Assembly (NCBI GenBank): GCA_964388245.1
Contig: CAYLZH010000145.1
Coordinates: 1 to 12,554 of the forward strand
Direction of reading: 5' to 3'
Source: JAIOYV01 sp964388245
Lineage (GTDB): Bacteria > Bacteroidota > Bacteroidia > Bacteroidales > M50B96
Length of the DNA stretch: 12,554 nucleotides
Every line of letters begins with the position of its first letter. Within the stretch, counting starts at the first letter, position 1. The translations under genes and the position numbers were made by a program. This document shows positions 1 to 7,383 of this stretch, piece after piece. Under the pieces are notes generated by a model. That model was not told the DNA's origin and ran no database searches. It saw nothing but the letters and a program-made list of their open reading frames with translations.

Positions 1-498
1 TAATCCCCTCATTGAAGTTTTGTATTTCTTTTTAAACTTTCCATTTTCATGAAAAACAGAACCATATGTAAATTTTGCTTTTTTACAATTATGATATGAT
101 CTCCAAAAATCTGATATTTTTACTGAAAGCTGATATTCATTATCACATATTTCAATTGTAAATAACCAACTTACTGAATATTTTTTCCAGCCTCCCAACG
201 CCTCAACATCAAACCCGGTCAATCCTTCGATGGTAATTAATGAATCCTCAAAATACTCAGTAATAATATCTTTCTGGTCACCGTAATACCAATTCAGCCA
301 CTCTTTTACTTTTTGAAATGTCTTTGCTTTAGTAAATTCCGTTTCAGGTCTAAAAACTATTGGTTCGCTCCCATTACTTTTTAATTCGAATTGAGGAATC
401 CGCTGAGCATTCATGTGATTAAAACCTGCAATAATCAGGATGTACAATAAACTCCAATTCACAAATGATTTAAGTATTACCATCCATCTTAACGACAT
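1..498 (-). CDS. Exported hypothetical protein, possibly DUF4468-like (partial, C-terminus outside window)
   Basis: The frame is open from an ATG at 498 to the window edge (166 codons, no stop), and an in-frame TAG lies two codons upstream of the ATG. A second possible start is Met6 (ATG at 483). The first ~31 residues look like a signal peptide: a hydrophobic stretch LLYILIIAGF, then a likely cleavage near NAQ, so the mature protein is probably periplasmic or envelope-associated. The mature part has a pattern like Bacteroidota DUF4468 proteins: a segment with KAKTFQKVKEWLNWYYGD, then 'DIITEYFEDSLITIEG', then beta-rich sequence ending YQLSVKISDFW. That family link is pattern-based and uncertain; no catalytic residues are evident. 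It lies 78 bp downstream of the ferritin gene on the same strand, with no terminator visible between, so read-through is possible. Confidence 0.7.
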   Translation of the reverse strand, partial: MSLRWMVILKSFVNWSLLYILIIAGFNHMNAQRIPQFELKSNGSEPIVFRPETEFTKAKTFQKVKEWLNWYYGDQKDIITEYFEDSLITIEGLTGFDVEALGGWKKYSVSWLFTIEICDNEYQLSVKISDFWRSYHNCKKAKFTYGSVFHENGKFKKKYKTSMRGL

Positions 499-576
499 GA
501 ACTACAAACGTTACCCTAATGTCAGAAAGTATTGAAGTAAGGGGAATTCTCTCTCAAACCATGGCTACGGCTCTAA

Positions 577-1080
577 TTATTCCTCCATAACAGGTGCACT
601 TCGGCTTCCTTTCAGGTCGCGATCGAACATATACATATTTTTTCCATCGAGCAGGGCAAGCTTATCAAGGATACCACGAACAGTGGCCTCTTCTTCTATT
701 TGCTCGGTAACAAACCATTGAATCCAGTTGTGGGTGGTAAAGTCTCTTTCGTCCATACAAAGGCCTACAATCTCATTAATCGATTCAGAGATATATTGTT
801 CATGATCCAAAACATTTTTAAACATGCTGTTAACATCGCCAAATTCGCGTGGTGGTTCTTCAGTTGCAGGAATAATTGCTTTTCCTCCCCGGTCGTTCAC
901 ATATTTAATAAACCTGAGCATGTGTTGATGTTCCTCGTCGGCCTGAAAATAAAGCCATTCTGCAACACCCTCAAAACCTGAAGTTTCGGCCCAGGAAGCC
1001 ATTGACAAGTATAAATTCGATGAGTATAGTTCTCTTTGAATCTGACGGTTTAAGATATCCTCTATTCTTTCTTTCAACAT
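577..1080 (-). CDS. ftnA: Non-heme bacterial ferritin
   Basis: This 167-residue protein has the usual bacterial ferritin length and is expected to form a 24-subunit cytosolic shell that oxidises Fe(II) and stores iron as a ferric mineral. The ferroxidase ligands of E. coli FtnA appear at the same positions: Glu17 and Tyr24 in helix A, Glu50 and His53 in the EEHQHM segment of helix B, Glu94 in DHEQY, and Gln127 and Glu130 in EQIEEE. There is no heme-binding bacterioferritin signature, so it is an FtnA-type ferritin. The tail after residue 150 is short and charged and ends MEE. The ATG at 1080 is preceded by AT-rich sequence and a good -7 box on the minus strand. It is divergent from the rlmD-like gene. 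I see no Fur- or PerR-like operator that I can defend. Confidence 0.96.
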   Translation of the reverse strand: MLKERIEDILNRQIQRELYSSNLYLSMASWAETSGFEGVAEWLYFQADEEHQHMLRFIKYVNDRGGKAIIPATEEPPREFGDVNSMFKNVLDHEQYISESINEIVGLCMDERDFTTHNWIQWFVTEQIEEEATVRGILDKLALLDGKNMYMFDRDLKGSRSAPVMEE

Positions 1081-1119
1081 AATTTAATGATTTAAATAAA
1101 TAATTCGGTTTTTAGAAAA

Positions 1120-1127
1120 CAAAACTA
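1120..1127 (-). promoter_or_regulatory. Candidate -7 box for the ferritin gene (TAGTTTTG)
   Basis: Read on the minus strand this is TAGTTTTG, a full match to the Bacteroidota -7 consensus TAnnTTTG. It lies 39 bp before the ferritin ATG, giving a short predicted leader of roughly 30 nt. A TTTA about 19 nt upstream is a weak -33 element. The consensus is known; its use here is inference. Confidence 0.45.
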
Positions 1128-1160
1128 TAAAAACTATGGACAACCTAAATTTCAGAATTG

Positions 1161-1168
1161 TAATTTTG
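1161..1168 (+). promoter_or_regulatory. Candidate -7 box for the methyltransferase gene (TAATTTTG)
   Basis: TAATTTTG matches the Bacteroidota consensus TAnnTTTG fully and lies 84 bp before the ATG at 1253, predicting a leader of roughly 75-80 nt. The expected -33 TTG is not well conserved. The box is back to back with the ferritin box, so the two divergent promoters would sit about 33 bp apart. Confidence 0.4.
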
Positions 1169-1252
1169 CCGCGAAATAATTCTACAACTGGATTCAGATT
1201 ATGTGTTATTTCAATCAATATAGGATTTTTAGAATAATTACTGATTAAAGCT

Positions 1253-2668
1253 ATGGCAAAACGACAAGGGAAATATCCACGCTACGAGAAACTTGAAATC
1301 ATTGACATTGCTGCTGAAGGAAAAGCAATTGCACGAAAAGACGAGATGGTTGTATTTGTGTCCAATTCTATTCCTGGCGATATTGTAGATGTGCAGGTTA
1401 ATAAACGAAAAAGGAACTATAAAGAAGGCTATCCGGTTTTTTTTCATGCTTATTCCGAAAACAGGATTGATCCGTTTTGTTCACACTTTGGGATTTGCGG
1501 TGGGTGTAAATGGCAAATGCTTCCGTACAGTCATCAACTTAAATACAAGGAAAAACAGGTTGCCGATCAGTTGAAACATATCGGTGCACTAACCTTGCCC
1601 GAAATCAGCCCAATTATTGGATCGGATAAAACACGGTACTACAGAAATAAACTTGAATTTACATTTTCGAAACGGCGATGGTTTACAGATCCTGAACATG
1701 AAGGTAAGCAGGGAGAAGAGAACAGAGAAAACCGGGCCCTCGGATTTCATGTTCCACGTATGTATGACCGGATTCTTGACATTGATGAATGTTATCTTCA
1801 GGAAGAACCATCGAATGCAATCCGTTTGTCGGTGAGGGATTTTGCAAGGGAAAACGCTTATAGTTTTTACGACCAGCGCGAAAAGACAGGCTATCTTAGA
1901 AATCTCATCATCCGTACATCTACCCTGGGTGAGATCATGGTGATAGTCGCCTTCAATGAATTCGACAAGAAAAGACAGAAAAAACTGTTCAGGCATATTC
2001 AATCTGAATTTCCTGATATTACCTCGCTGATGTACATAATTAATCCGAAAGTAAACGATTCATTAGCCGATCAGGACGTCCATCTGTTTGCAGGCCGGGA
2101 TCATATTTTCGAAGAAATGGAAGGCTTGCGGTTTAAAATAGGACCTAAATCATTTTACCAAACCAATCCTGATCAGGCATACCGGTTATACAAAGTTACA
2201 AGGGAGTACGCAAATCTATCAGGTACAGAAACTGTATATGACTTATACACCGGCACCGGCACAATTGCAAATTTTATTGCATCCGGTGCAAATAAAGTTA
2301 TTGGAATCGAATATGTTGCCGAAGCCATTGAGGATGCCAAAATTAATTCTGCGATCAATAATATTACTAATACCAGTTTTTTTTCAGGAGATATGAAAGA
2401 TGTACTATCGGCAGAATTCTTTCACAAACACGGCCATCCGGATGTGATCATATTAGATCCGCCACGAGCCGGGATACATAAAAATGTTGTTACTGCAATT
2501 TTACAAGCCCGGCCAATGCGGATAGTATACGTCAGTTGTAACCCGGCAACACAAGCTCGCGACATTGCTATGATGGATAAAGAATTCAGAATAACCAAGG
2601 TGCAACCTGTTGATATGTTCCCTCATACTCATCATGTCGAAAATGTAGTTCTTCTTGAGAAAAGATAA
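1253..2668 (+). CDS. rlmD: 23S rRNA (uracil-C5)-methyltransferase, RlmD/TrmA family
   Basis: This 471-residue SAM-dependent enzyme is predicted to methylate C5 of a uracil in 23S rRNA (U1939-type in E. coli RlmD). Residues ~9-65 fit a TRAM RNA-binding domain. Four cysteines that would hold the [4Fe-4S] cluster of RumA/RlmD are present: Cys76, Cys82, Cys85 (C-x5-C-x2-C in FCSHFGICGGC) and Cys180. The last spacing is longer than in E. coli because of a charged insertion around residues 145-162. The methyltransferase domain shows FYQTN (301-305), the SAM loop YDLYTGTGT (329-337), acidic Glu353, DPPRAGIH (402-409) and the catalytic Cys429 in VSCNPATQARD. The C-terminal 'DMFPHTHHVENVVLL' is typical of the family. 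The Fe-S motif favours RlmD over cluster-free TrmA, but the exact rRNA position cannot be read from sequence. It ends 42 bp from the convergent C1 peptidase gene, with no clear terminator between. Confidence 0.93.
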   Translation: MAKRQGKYPRYEKLEIIDIAAEGKAIARKDEMVVFVSNSIPGDIVDVQVNKRKRNYKEGYPVFFHAYSENRIDPFCSHFGICGGCKWQMLPYSHQLKYKEKQVADQLKHIGALTLPEISPIIGSDKTRYYRNKLEFTFSKRRWFTDPEHEGKQGEENRENRALGFHVPRMYDRILDIDECYLQEEPSNAIRLSVRDFARENAYSFYDQREKTGYLRNLIIRTSTLGEIMVIVAFNEFDKKRQKKLFRHIQSEFPDITSLMYIINPKVNDSLADQDVHLFAGRDHIFEEMEGLRFKIGPKSFYQTNPDQAYRLYKVTREYANLSGTETVYDLYTGTGTIANFIASGANKVIGIEYVAEAIEDAKINSAINNITNTSFFSGDMKDVLSAEFFHKHGHPDVIILDPPRAGIHKNVVTAILQARPMRIVYVSCNPATQARDIAMMDKEFRITKVQPVDMFPHTHHVENVVLLEKR

Positions 2669-2710
2669 GCTATCCTGTCTTATTTAGCAGAAGATAATTC
2701 AATGACCAGA

Positions 2711-3946
2711 TCAGAATTTCTTCAGTATTTCCTTTACCGCATCCTTGTGTACAGTAAACCCCATCATTTTTAGTTTGACATAATCTTCGTGAAAAAAGTA
2801 ATAACCGAACTCAGGTTTTGAATTGTCACCCTGTCGTGATCCGGAGCTTGAATCCTTAATAAGATACCATGTTGATCCATTGTACTCAGTAAATCCAACC
2901 AGATGCATTCCATGATCGTCAGTCGTAGTACGGTTCGAAAAACGGAACTGCCTTGCATTTTCGTTTATATATTCCGAAGGTATATCAAAAGAAGGCACCA
3001 GAGCCACGTTGGTTGTACGGCTAAAACCGGCTTCGGATACATCACCTCCAATGCTCATCCCATAACCTTTTCTAATGGCCTTTTTTACTACAGCATTAAA
3101 ATCATCGAGTGGAATATTATAATACTCAGTGCTATGCCACCAGTTATCAGGAACCGTGTACTCAACCTGCTGCCAGTAGGGTTCCTGTTTATAGGATAAT
3201 ATTTCGACATAATCATCTGGATCAATTTTTAAATAGTCCTTTAAGTACGAATGGGGTGTATAATTTTCCCCTTCGACCTTAAATTCAGCAGGTGGTTTAC
3301 CAATATAGTGATCAAGAATCGAGCGAATGGTTGACAATACAATTTTCTCATTCCATAAATTCTGGCCTTTAACTGATTTTAAATACTTGCTCATTTCACC
3401 AACCATATCGCTGTGATCGTGGTATTTCTTACCATTTATTAGTCCTGAATATACAGAATTAGGGACAGCACCATACATTTTAAACATACGAGCCACTGCA
3501 TTTGCCTCCGAACCTTCGCTAAATTTGGAATTACCACGTTCAAGAACAAATCTTCGGGCCTTTTCAACATATTCCCAGTATACCGTGTATAGTTCCGATA
3601 TTTTCACCTCTTTACCTGATTGTCGTTTTACTTCTGATTCGTAGAATGAAGTTGTTGAAAAGCACCAGCAGGTTCCTGCCCTTCCTTGCGAAATTGTAGG
3701 AGTATGCCATATTGTGTTATCTTTATATAAGTCGATTTTGTTTGGAAGGTCCAATCCTGATTGATCCATAAAAAATCTTTTATCAACCTGTTCTGGCTTT
3801 TGTTCCTCCTCGACAACACTATTGTCTTGCAATATCATTTGCATAAAAGAATTCGGGGCATACTCTTTAAAAACTGCTTTATCGTTTTGTGCAAATGAGC
3901 TATGAACCAGCACTCCCAGGATGATAAATGTAAGAATTTTCCTCAT
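2711..3946 (-). CDS. Exported C1 family cysteine peptidase, bleomycin hydrolase/PepC-like
   Basis: Residues 1-19 form a clear Sec signal peptide (MRK, hydrophobic core, SSFA before QND), so the 411-residue protein is predicted to leave the cytoplasm, unlike classical cytosolic PepC or bleomycin hydrolase. The papain-fold signature is clear: oxyanion Gln87 and nucleophile Cys93 in SQGRAGTCWCFST, and the catalytic His345 in TTDDHGMHLVGF. The third position, Asn in the family's NSWG motif, is Asp365 here (WYLIKDSSSGS). The C-terminal 'GYYFFHEDYVKLKMMGFTVH' resembles Bacteroidota members of the bleomycin-hydrolase clade. At about 390 mature residues it is somewhat shorter than typical 440-450 residue PepC. 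Aminopeptidase activity on exported or dietary peptides is the likely role, by inference. It appears monocistronic, with a 421 bp upstream spacer. Confidence 0.9.
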   Translation of the reverse strand: MRKILTFIILGVLVHSSFAQNDKAVFKEYAPNSFMQMILQDNSVVEEEQKPEQVDKRFFMDQSGLDLPNKIDLYKDNTIWHTPTISQGRAGTCWCFSTTSFYESEVKRQSGKEVKISELYTVYWEYVEKARRFVLERGNSKFSEGSEANAVARMFKMYGAVPNSVYSGLINGKKYHDHSDMVGEMSKYLKSVKGQNLWNEKIVLSTIRSILDHYIGKPPAEFKVEGENYTPHSYLKDYLKIDPDDYVEILSYKQEPYWQQVEYTVPDNWWHSTEYYNIPLDDFNAVVKKAIRKGYGMSIGGDVSEAGFSRTTNVALVPSFDIPSEYINENARQFRFSNRTTTDDHGMHLVGFTEYNGSTWYLIKDSSSGSRQGDNSKPEFGYYFFHEDYVKLKMMGFTVHKDAVKEILKKF

Positions 3947-3978
3947 GATAGTATTATTTAGTAAATTGAAATCAGCCG

Positions 3979-3986
3979 TAAAAGTA
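3979..3986 (-). promoter_or_regulatory. Weak candidate -7 box for the C1 peptidase gene (TACTTTTA)
   Basis: On the minus strand the sequence is TACTTTTA, 7 of 8 positions of TAnnTTTG, 32 bp before the ATG at 3946. No convincing -33 element is visible at the usual spacing, so this is only a candidate. Confidence 0.25.
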
Positions 3987-4310
3987 GTCCTTTTTTATAA
4001 AAGTTTATTTATCCTCCACCGCATTCGGCGGGGCAGGCTCCATCCAATACATATGAGCAAGTAAGGACTCCATTCTGTAGCAAAGCAAACAAAGACCTCG
4101 ACATACTAAACTATATATCAATTATTTGCTCCCGTGTTTGCAAGGAATAGACTGAAAGCTACAAAGAAAAATTTGCGGTTAATCGGGATATAAAACATCG
4201 ACAATCCTAATTGACCTAAAACAAAATCGCTAATACACTTGTTACATCAAAGTATTCTAAAAGTTTATATTTCATTTCAGATATTTTTTTAGAAATCAAT
4301 GGATAAATAG

Positions 4311-4318
4311 TACTTTTA
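4311..4318 (+). promoter_or_regulatory. Weak candidate -7 box for the hypothetical gene (TACTTTTA)
   Basis: TACTTTTA matches 7 of 8 positions of the Bacteroidota -7 consensus and is preceded by a T-rich run (4283-4290) at about 20 bp spacing that could act as a -33 element. It lies 49 bp before the ATG at 4368. It is the same octamer as the candidate box of the divergent peptidase gene. Confidence 0.3.
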
Positions 4319-4367
4319 TAACGCTAATTATATTTCAATCTTCAACAGAAATTTAAAAGATAAGGCT

Positions 4368-5066
4368 ATGACACACAAATTTGAAGTACTCGGAAGTTTA
4401 ATGAAAGAAGAAGACCTCAGAAGTTTCAAGGAAAAGGTTTTACCAAATACTTTTGTACTTGAATCGGAAGTACCCTTTCCAGGTTATCATCACGATACAC
4501 CGACTGAATCGGTGCCCCGGCTTTTGTTTTTAATGACATCGGAGAATTATAACCGTGAACAGGTTACCAGGGCTTCACATAATATTAAAATGTATTGCCC
4601 ATTTGATTTCGATGCAGCCTCCGGCGAAATCTTCGTTAACAATAATAATTTACCTTGCATCCGTATTAAGGGCCTCGAGAGTTTCGAGAAAATCACACAA
4701 TTACAATCATTTTTTCAAAACGAAGGAATTAGCTTTAGAAAGAAGAAAAAACTTAAAGCAAAAGGCATTATAAAGATCAAAAAAACATTTGTACTCGAAG
4801 AAAAAAAGCCAGGCATTTATTGCGACAAATTAGAAGAAGCGATGGGATATTTTGAGATACCGAAAACCATGAGCTGGAAGTTGTTCGAAAAAATTACACA
4901 AAATGTCAGAAACAACTGGGATGAACAGCATTTTGATGCGGCACTTGCTTTCTTCTACAGGAATTTTGATATTATTGAAGTGGTAAGGATCTACCATAAA
5001 ACCCAAAATATCGAAATTTTAGAGAAACTCAAAGATATGTACGATAAAGAAATTGCCAAGTATTAG
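4368..5066 (+). CDS. Hypothetical cytoplasmic protein, 232 aa
   Basis: I do not recognise the family. The protein has no signal peptide or membrane segment, so it is probably cytosolic. Residues 1-120 look like a mixed alpha/beta domain (MTHKFEVLGSLMKEEDLRSF at the start; later MYCPFDFDAASGEIFVNNNN and LPCIRIKGLESFEKI). A lysine-rich stretch follows at about 124-139 (FRKKKKLKAKGIIKIKKT), which could contact nucleic acid or simply be a basic linker. Residues ~145-232 are helical, with aromatic patches such as WKLFEKI and FDAALAFFYRNFDIIEVVRIYHK. The ATG at 4368 follows A-rich sequence (AATTTAAAAGATAAGGCT), as usual in Bacteroidota, and codon use resembles neighbouring genes. Its TAG stop is 6 bp from the stop of the convergent M16 peptidase. 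The function is unknown. Confidence 0.85.
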   Translation: MTHKFEVLGSLMKEEDLRSFKEKVLPNTFVLESEVPFPGYHHDTPTESVPRLLFLMTSENYNREQVTRASHNIKMYCPFDFDAASGEIFVNNNNLPCIRIKGLESFEKITQLQSFFQNEGISFRKKKKLKAKGIIKIKKTFVLEEKKPGIYCDKLEEAMGYFEIPKTMSWKLFEKITQNVRNNWDEQHFDAALAFFYRNFDIIEVVRIYHKTQNIEILEKLKDMYDKEIAKY

Positions 5067-5072
5067 GATCAG

Positions 5073-6311
5073 TTAGTTGTCCTTTCTATAAAACAAGGTC
5101 GAACAATTACCCGGCCTGAAAATCTCACTTGCTACACGGTAAATATCATTAGTAGAAACTGCTGCATATTTACCGGCTTCTTCGTTAATCAGTCCTGCGC
5201 TACCGATTGATTCGAAATATGACAGATTCATAGATTTGTTTAATATCGTAACTTCGGAAAATTTCAGGCTGCTCTCTACTTTGTTTTTAACTTTTTGAAG
5301 TTCATTTTCACTGACTTGTTCCGATAGTAATCTTTGAACCTCCACAGTGATAGCCCTGTCTGCCTGCTCAAGGCTTACGCCAGGCAAAGGATTTCCGGTT
5401 GCGATTATCATTCCAGGATCTTTATCGCCTGATATGTAGGCATTGATATCGCTGAACAGTTTTCTGCCTTTTACCAATCTTGAATAAAGCCGCGACGATT
5501 TCCCATTTGCAAGAATATCAGATATCAGATCGGTTGCATAATAGTCTGGCGATAATCTCCCTCCAACATGCCAGGCCTTATAGATCGCATCTGCAGGTAC
5601 TTCTCGATTAACATCCAAAAATCGATCGGTAGTTTGCTCTTCCTCAACAGGAAGGTCTCGATTTGCAATATTTCTGAAAGGAATACCTGAAAACCATTTT
5701 TCTGTCAGTCGAATAACATCGTCAATATCGACATTACCAGCCACAGTAATAATACAATTATTCGGTGCATAATGCTCGAAAAAGAATTTCTTCACATCAC
5801 TCATTGTTGCATTTTCAATATGAGATATCTCTTTTCCGATAGTAGCCCATTGATAGGGATGCTTTTTGTAAACCAAAGGTCTTAATATCAGCCATACATC
5901 GCCATAGGGCTGGTTAAGATAGCGTTGCTTAAACTCTTCAATCACAACATTTCGTTGCACCTCGAGACTTTTATTTGAGAATGCCAGCGATAGCATCCTG
6001 TCTGATTCGAGCCAAAAAGCTGTTTCAAGGTTTTTAGCAGGCAAAGTGATATAATAATTTGTTAAATCGTTGTTGGTAAAGGCATTGTTCTCCCCTCCTA
6101 CTTGTTGCAATGGCTGGTCGTAAACAGGAATATTCCCGGAACCGCCAAACATTAAATGCTCAAACAAATGAGCAAAACCTGTCTTATCAGGATGCTCATC
6201 GCGGGCACCAACATCGTACAACAGATTCACAGCTGCCAGAGGAGTGCTTTTATCCTGATGGATTATCAACTTTAGGCCATTTGTCAGTATATGCCTGTCA
6301 TATATGATCAT
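5073..6311 (-). CDS. M16 family zinc metallopeptidase (pitrilysin/insulinase superfamily)
   Basis: The inverted zinc motif HxxEH is present as HLFEH at residues 48-52 (two His ligands, with Glu51 as general base). The distal glutamate ligand lies in NVVIEEF at Glu125/Glu126, matching the family spacing of roughly 74 residues. The N-terminal half is an M16 domain (ILTNGLKLIIHQDKSTPLAA..., MFGGSGNIP, NAFTNNDLTNYYITLP). The second half is an M16_C domain with SSRLYSRLV near 275-283. At 412 residues it is a compact two-domain, processing-peptidase-like member that would need to dimerise. There is no signal peptide, so a cytosolic location is predicted. The start is the first ATG after an in-frame TAA. 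It lies 35 nt downstream of the floA terminator, so it needs its own promoter or read-through. Its 3' end faces the 4368-5066 gene, 6 bp away. The substrate is unknown. Confidence 0.93.
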   Translation of the reverse strand: MIIYDRHILTNGLKLIIHQDKSTPLAAVNLLYDVGARDEHPDKTGFAHLFEHLMFGGSGNIPVYDQPLQQVGGENNAFTNNDLTNYYITLPAKNLETAFWLESDRMLSLAFSNKSLEVQRNVVIEEFKQRYLNQPYGDVWLILRPLVYKKHPYQWATIGKEISHIENATMSDVKKFFFEHYAPNNCIITVAGNVDIDDVIRLTEKWFSGIPFRNIANRDLPVEEEQTTDRFLDVNREVPADAIYKAWHVGGRLSPDYYATDLISDILANGKSSRLYSRLVKGRKLFSDINAYISGDKDPGMIIATGNPLPGVSLEQADRAITVEVQRLLSEQVSENELQKVKNKVESSLKFSEVTILNKSMNLSYFESIGSAGLINEEAGKYAAVSTNDIYRVASEIFRPGNCSTLFYRKDN

Positions 6312-6346
6312 CGTATGATTTTAATTCTAAAAATGCTGAAGAAGCC

Positions 6347-6377
6347 AAAAAAAAGAAGGTGCCTGAAAGGCACCTTC
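6347..6377 (-). terminator. Intrinsic terminator of the nfeD-floA transcript
   Basis: A perfect 9 bp stem GAAGGTGCC/GGCACCTTC (6355-6363 and 6369-6377) with a 5 nt loop TGAAA is followed on the minus strand by eight T residues (A8 at 6347-6354 on plus). It starts 19 nt after the floA stop. The plus side has no T tract, so it works in the leftward direction only. Confidence 0.92.
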
Positions 6378-6395
6378 GAATCAATAATTTTATCT

Positions 6396-7382
6396 TTATT
6401 TTTTATCCGGTTTGCCTTGTAGAGGTTTTGCAATTGAATCGCGCATACCGGTATCGGCCTCAATATTCTTCATTTTATAATAATCCATAATACCCAGATT
6501 ACCAGAGCGGAATGCATCGGCCATTGCTTTAGGGACTTCAGCTTCGGCATCGATAACGCGTGCCCGTGCCTCCTGTGCTTTGGCTTTCATTTCCTGCTCA
6601 AATGCAACAGCCATTGCACGACGTTCTTCGGCTTTAGCCTGTGCAATATTTTTGTCCGCATTTGCCTGGTCCATTTGCAACACAGCGCCAATGTTTTTCC
6701 CAATGTCCATATCAGCAATATCGATAGAAAGAATTTCGAATGCTGTTCCTGCATCCAAACCTTTTTCGAGTACTAATTTTGAAATGGAATCGGGGTTTTC
6801 CAATACAGCCTTGTGCGAAGTTGCCGATCCAATCGAAGATACGATTCCTTCACCAACCCTTGCCAATACAGTTTCTTCACCAGCACCACCTACCAATTGC
6901 TTGATATTTGCCCGTACGGTAACCCTTGCCTTGGCAATTAACTGAATTCCATCTTTGGCTACTGCAGTAACGGGAGGCGTATTAATAACCTTCGGATTCA
7001 CCGACATTTGTACTGCTTCGAATACATCACGACCGGCAAGGTCGATGGCTGTGGCCATACGGAAATCCAGTTCGAGATTTGCTTTTTCTGCTGAAACCAG
7101 TGCATGTACGACCTGTTCTACACGTCCACCTGCAAGATAATGGGCTTCCAAATCATTATGAAGCAAATCAATACCTGCCTTTTTTCCTTCAATCATTGCA
7201 TTAACAATTACCGAAGGCGGAACCTTACGCCATCGCATAAATATTAATTGTACGAGTGGTACACGAACCCCTGAAAGTAATGCCTGAAACCATAGGCCTA
7301 TTGGGATAAAGTAAAATAATATCCATAGTGCTACTATTACAATAACAATAACCACTATGTATAAAGTTATTCCTGTAAGCAT
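6396..7382 (-). CDS. floA: Flotillin-like membrane scaffold protein FloA
   Basis: FloA proteins organise functional membrane microdomains. The N-terminus (GITLYIVVIVIVIVALWILFYFIP) is one hydrophobic membrane hairpin or segment. It is followed by conserved features of the YqfA/FloA family: LWFQALLSGVRVPLVQLIFMRWRKVPP, an SPFH-like region containing 'VINTPPVTAVAKDGIQLIAKARVTVRANI', 'GGAGEETVLARVGEGIVSSIGS', and a C-terminal coiled coil rich in Ala and Glu (NADKNIAQAKAEERRAMAVA). The usual end 'MDYYKMKNIEADTGMRDSI' is present. I chose ATG 7382 (328 residues), which gives TAA-C-ATG after nfeD. A longer frame starting with TTG at 7406 would add eight residues overlapping nfeD and is less likely. 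The NfeD-FloA pairing is conserved across phyla. A strong terminator follows. Confidence 0.96.
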   Translation of the reverse strand: MLTGITLYIVVIVIVIVALWILFYFIPIGLWFQALLSGVRVPLVQLIFMRWRKVPPSVIVNAMIEGKKAGIDLLHNDLEAHYLAGGRVEQVVHALVSAEKANLELDFRMATAIDLAGRDVFEAVQMSVNPKVINTPPVTAVAKDGIQLIAKARVTVRANIKQLVGGAGEETVLARVGEGIVSSIGSATSHKAVLENPDSISKLVLEKGLDAGTAFEILSIDIADMDIGKNIGAVLQMDQANADKNIAQAKAEERRAMAVAFEQEMKAKAQEARARVIDAEAEVPKAMADAFRSGNLGIMDYYKMKNIEADTGMRDSIAKPLQGKPDKK

Positions 7383-7383
7383 G

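Larger units (their letters stand above)
3947..4367. other. 421 bp intergenic region between divergent genes
   Basis: No coding frame or RNA gene is apparent. The region holds the presumed divergent promoters of the C1 peptidase (candidate box at 3979-3986) and the hypothetical protein (candidate box at 4311-4318). A small GC-rich island at 4011-4041 stands out from the AT-rich surroundings and contains CCGC-ATTCG-GCGG (4018-4030), which can form a short hairpin and might be the remnant of an intergenic repeat. The rest is AT-rich and unremarkable. An unannotated small RNA cannot be excluded. Confidence 0.6.

Noticed and set aside
2669..2710. Possible bidirectional terminator between rlmD and the C1 peptidase
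   Set aside because: Only a roughly 5 bp ATAAG/CTTAT pairing with a long loop and no T tract is visible.
4085..4141. Inverted pair GCAAAC/GTTTGC in the 421 bp spacer
   Set aside because: Six bases with a loop of about 45 nt is expected by chance in this AT-rich DNA.
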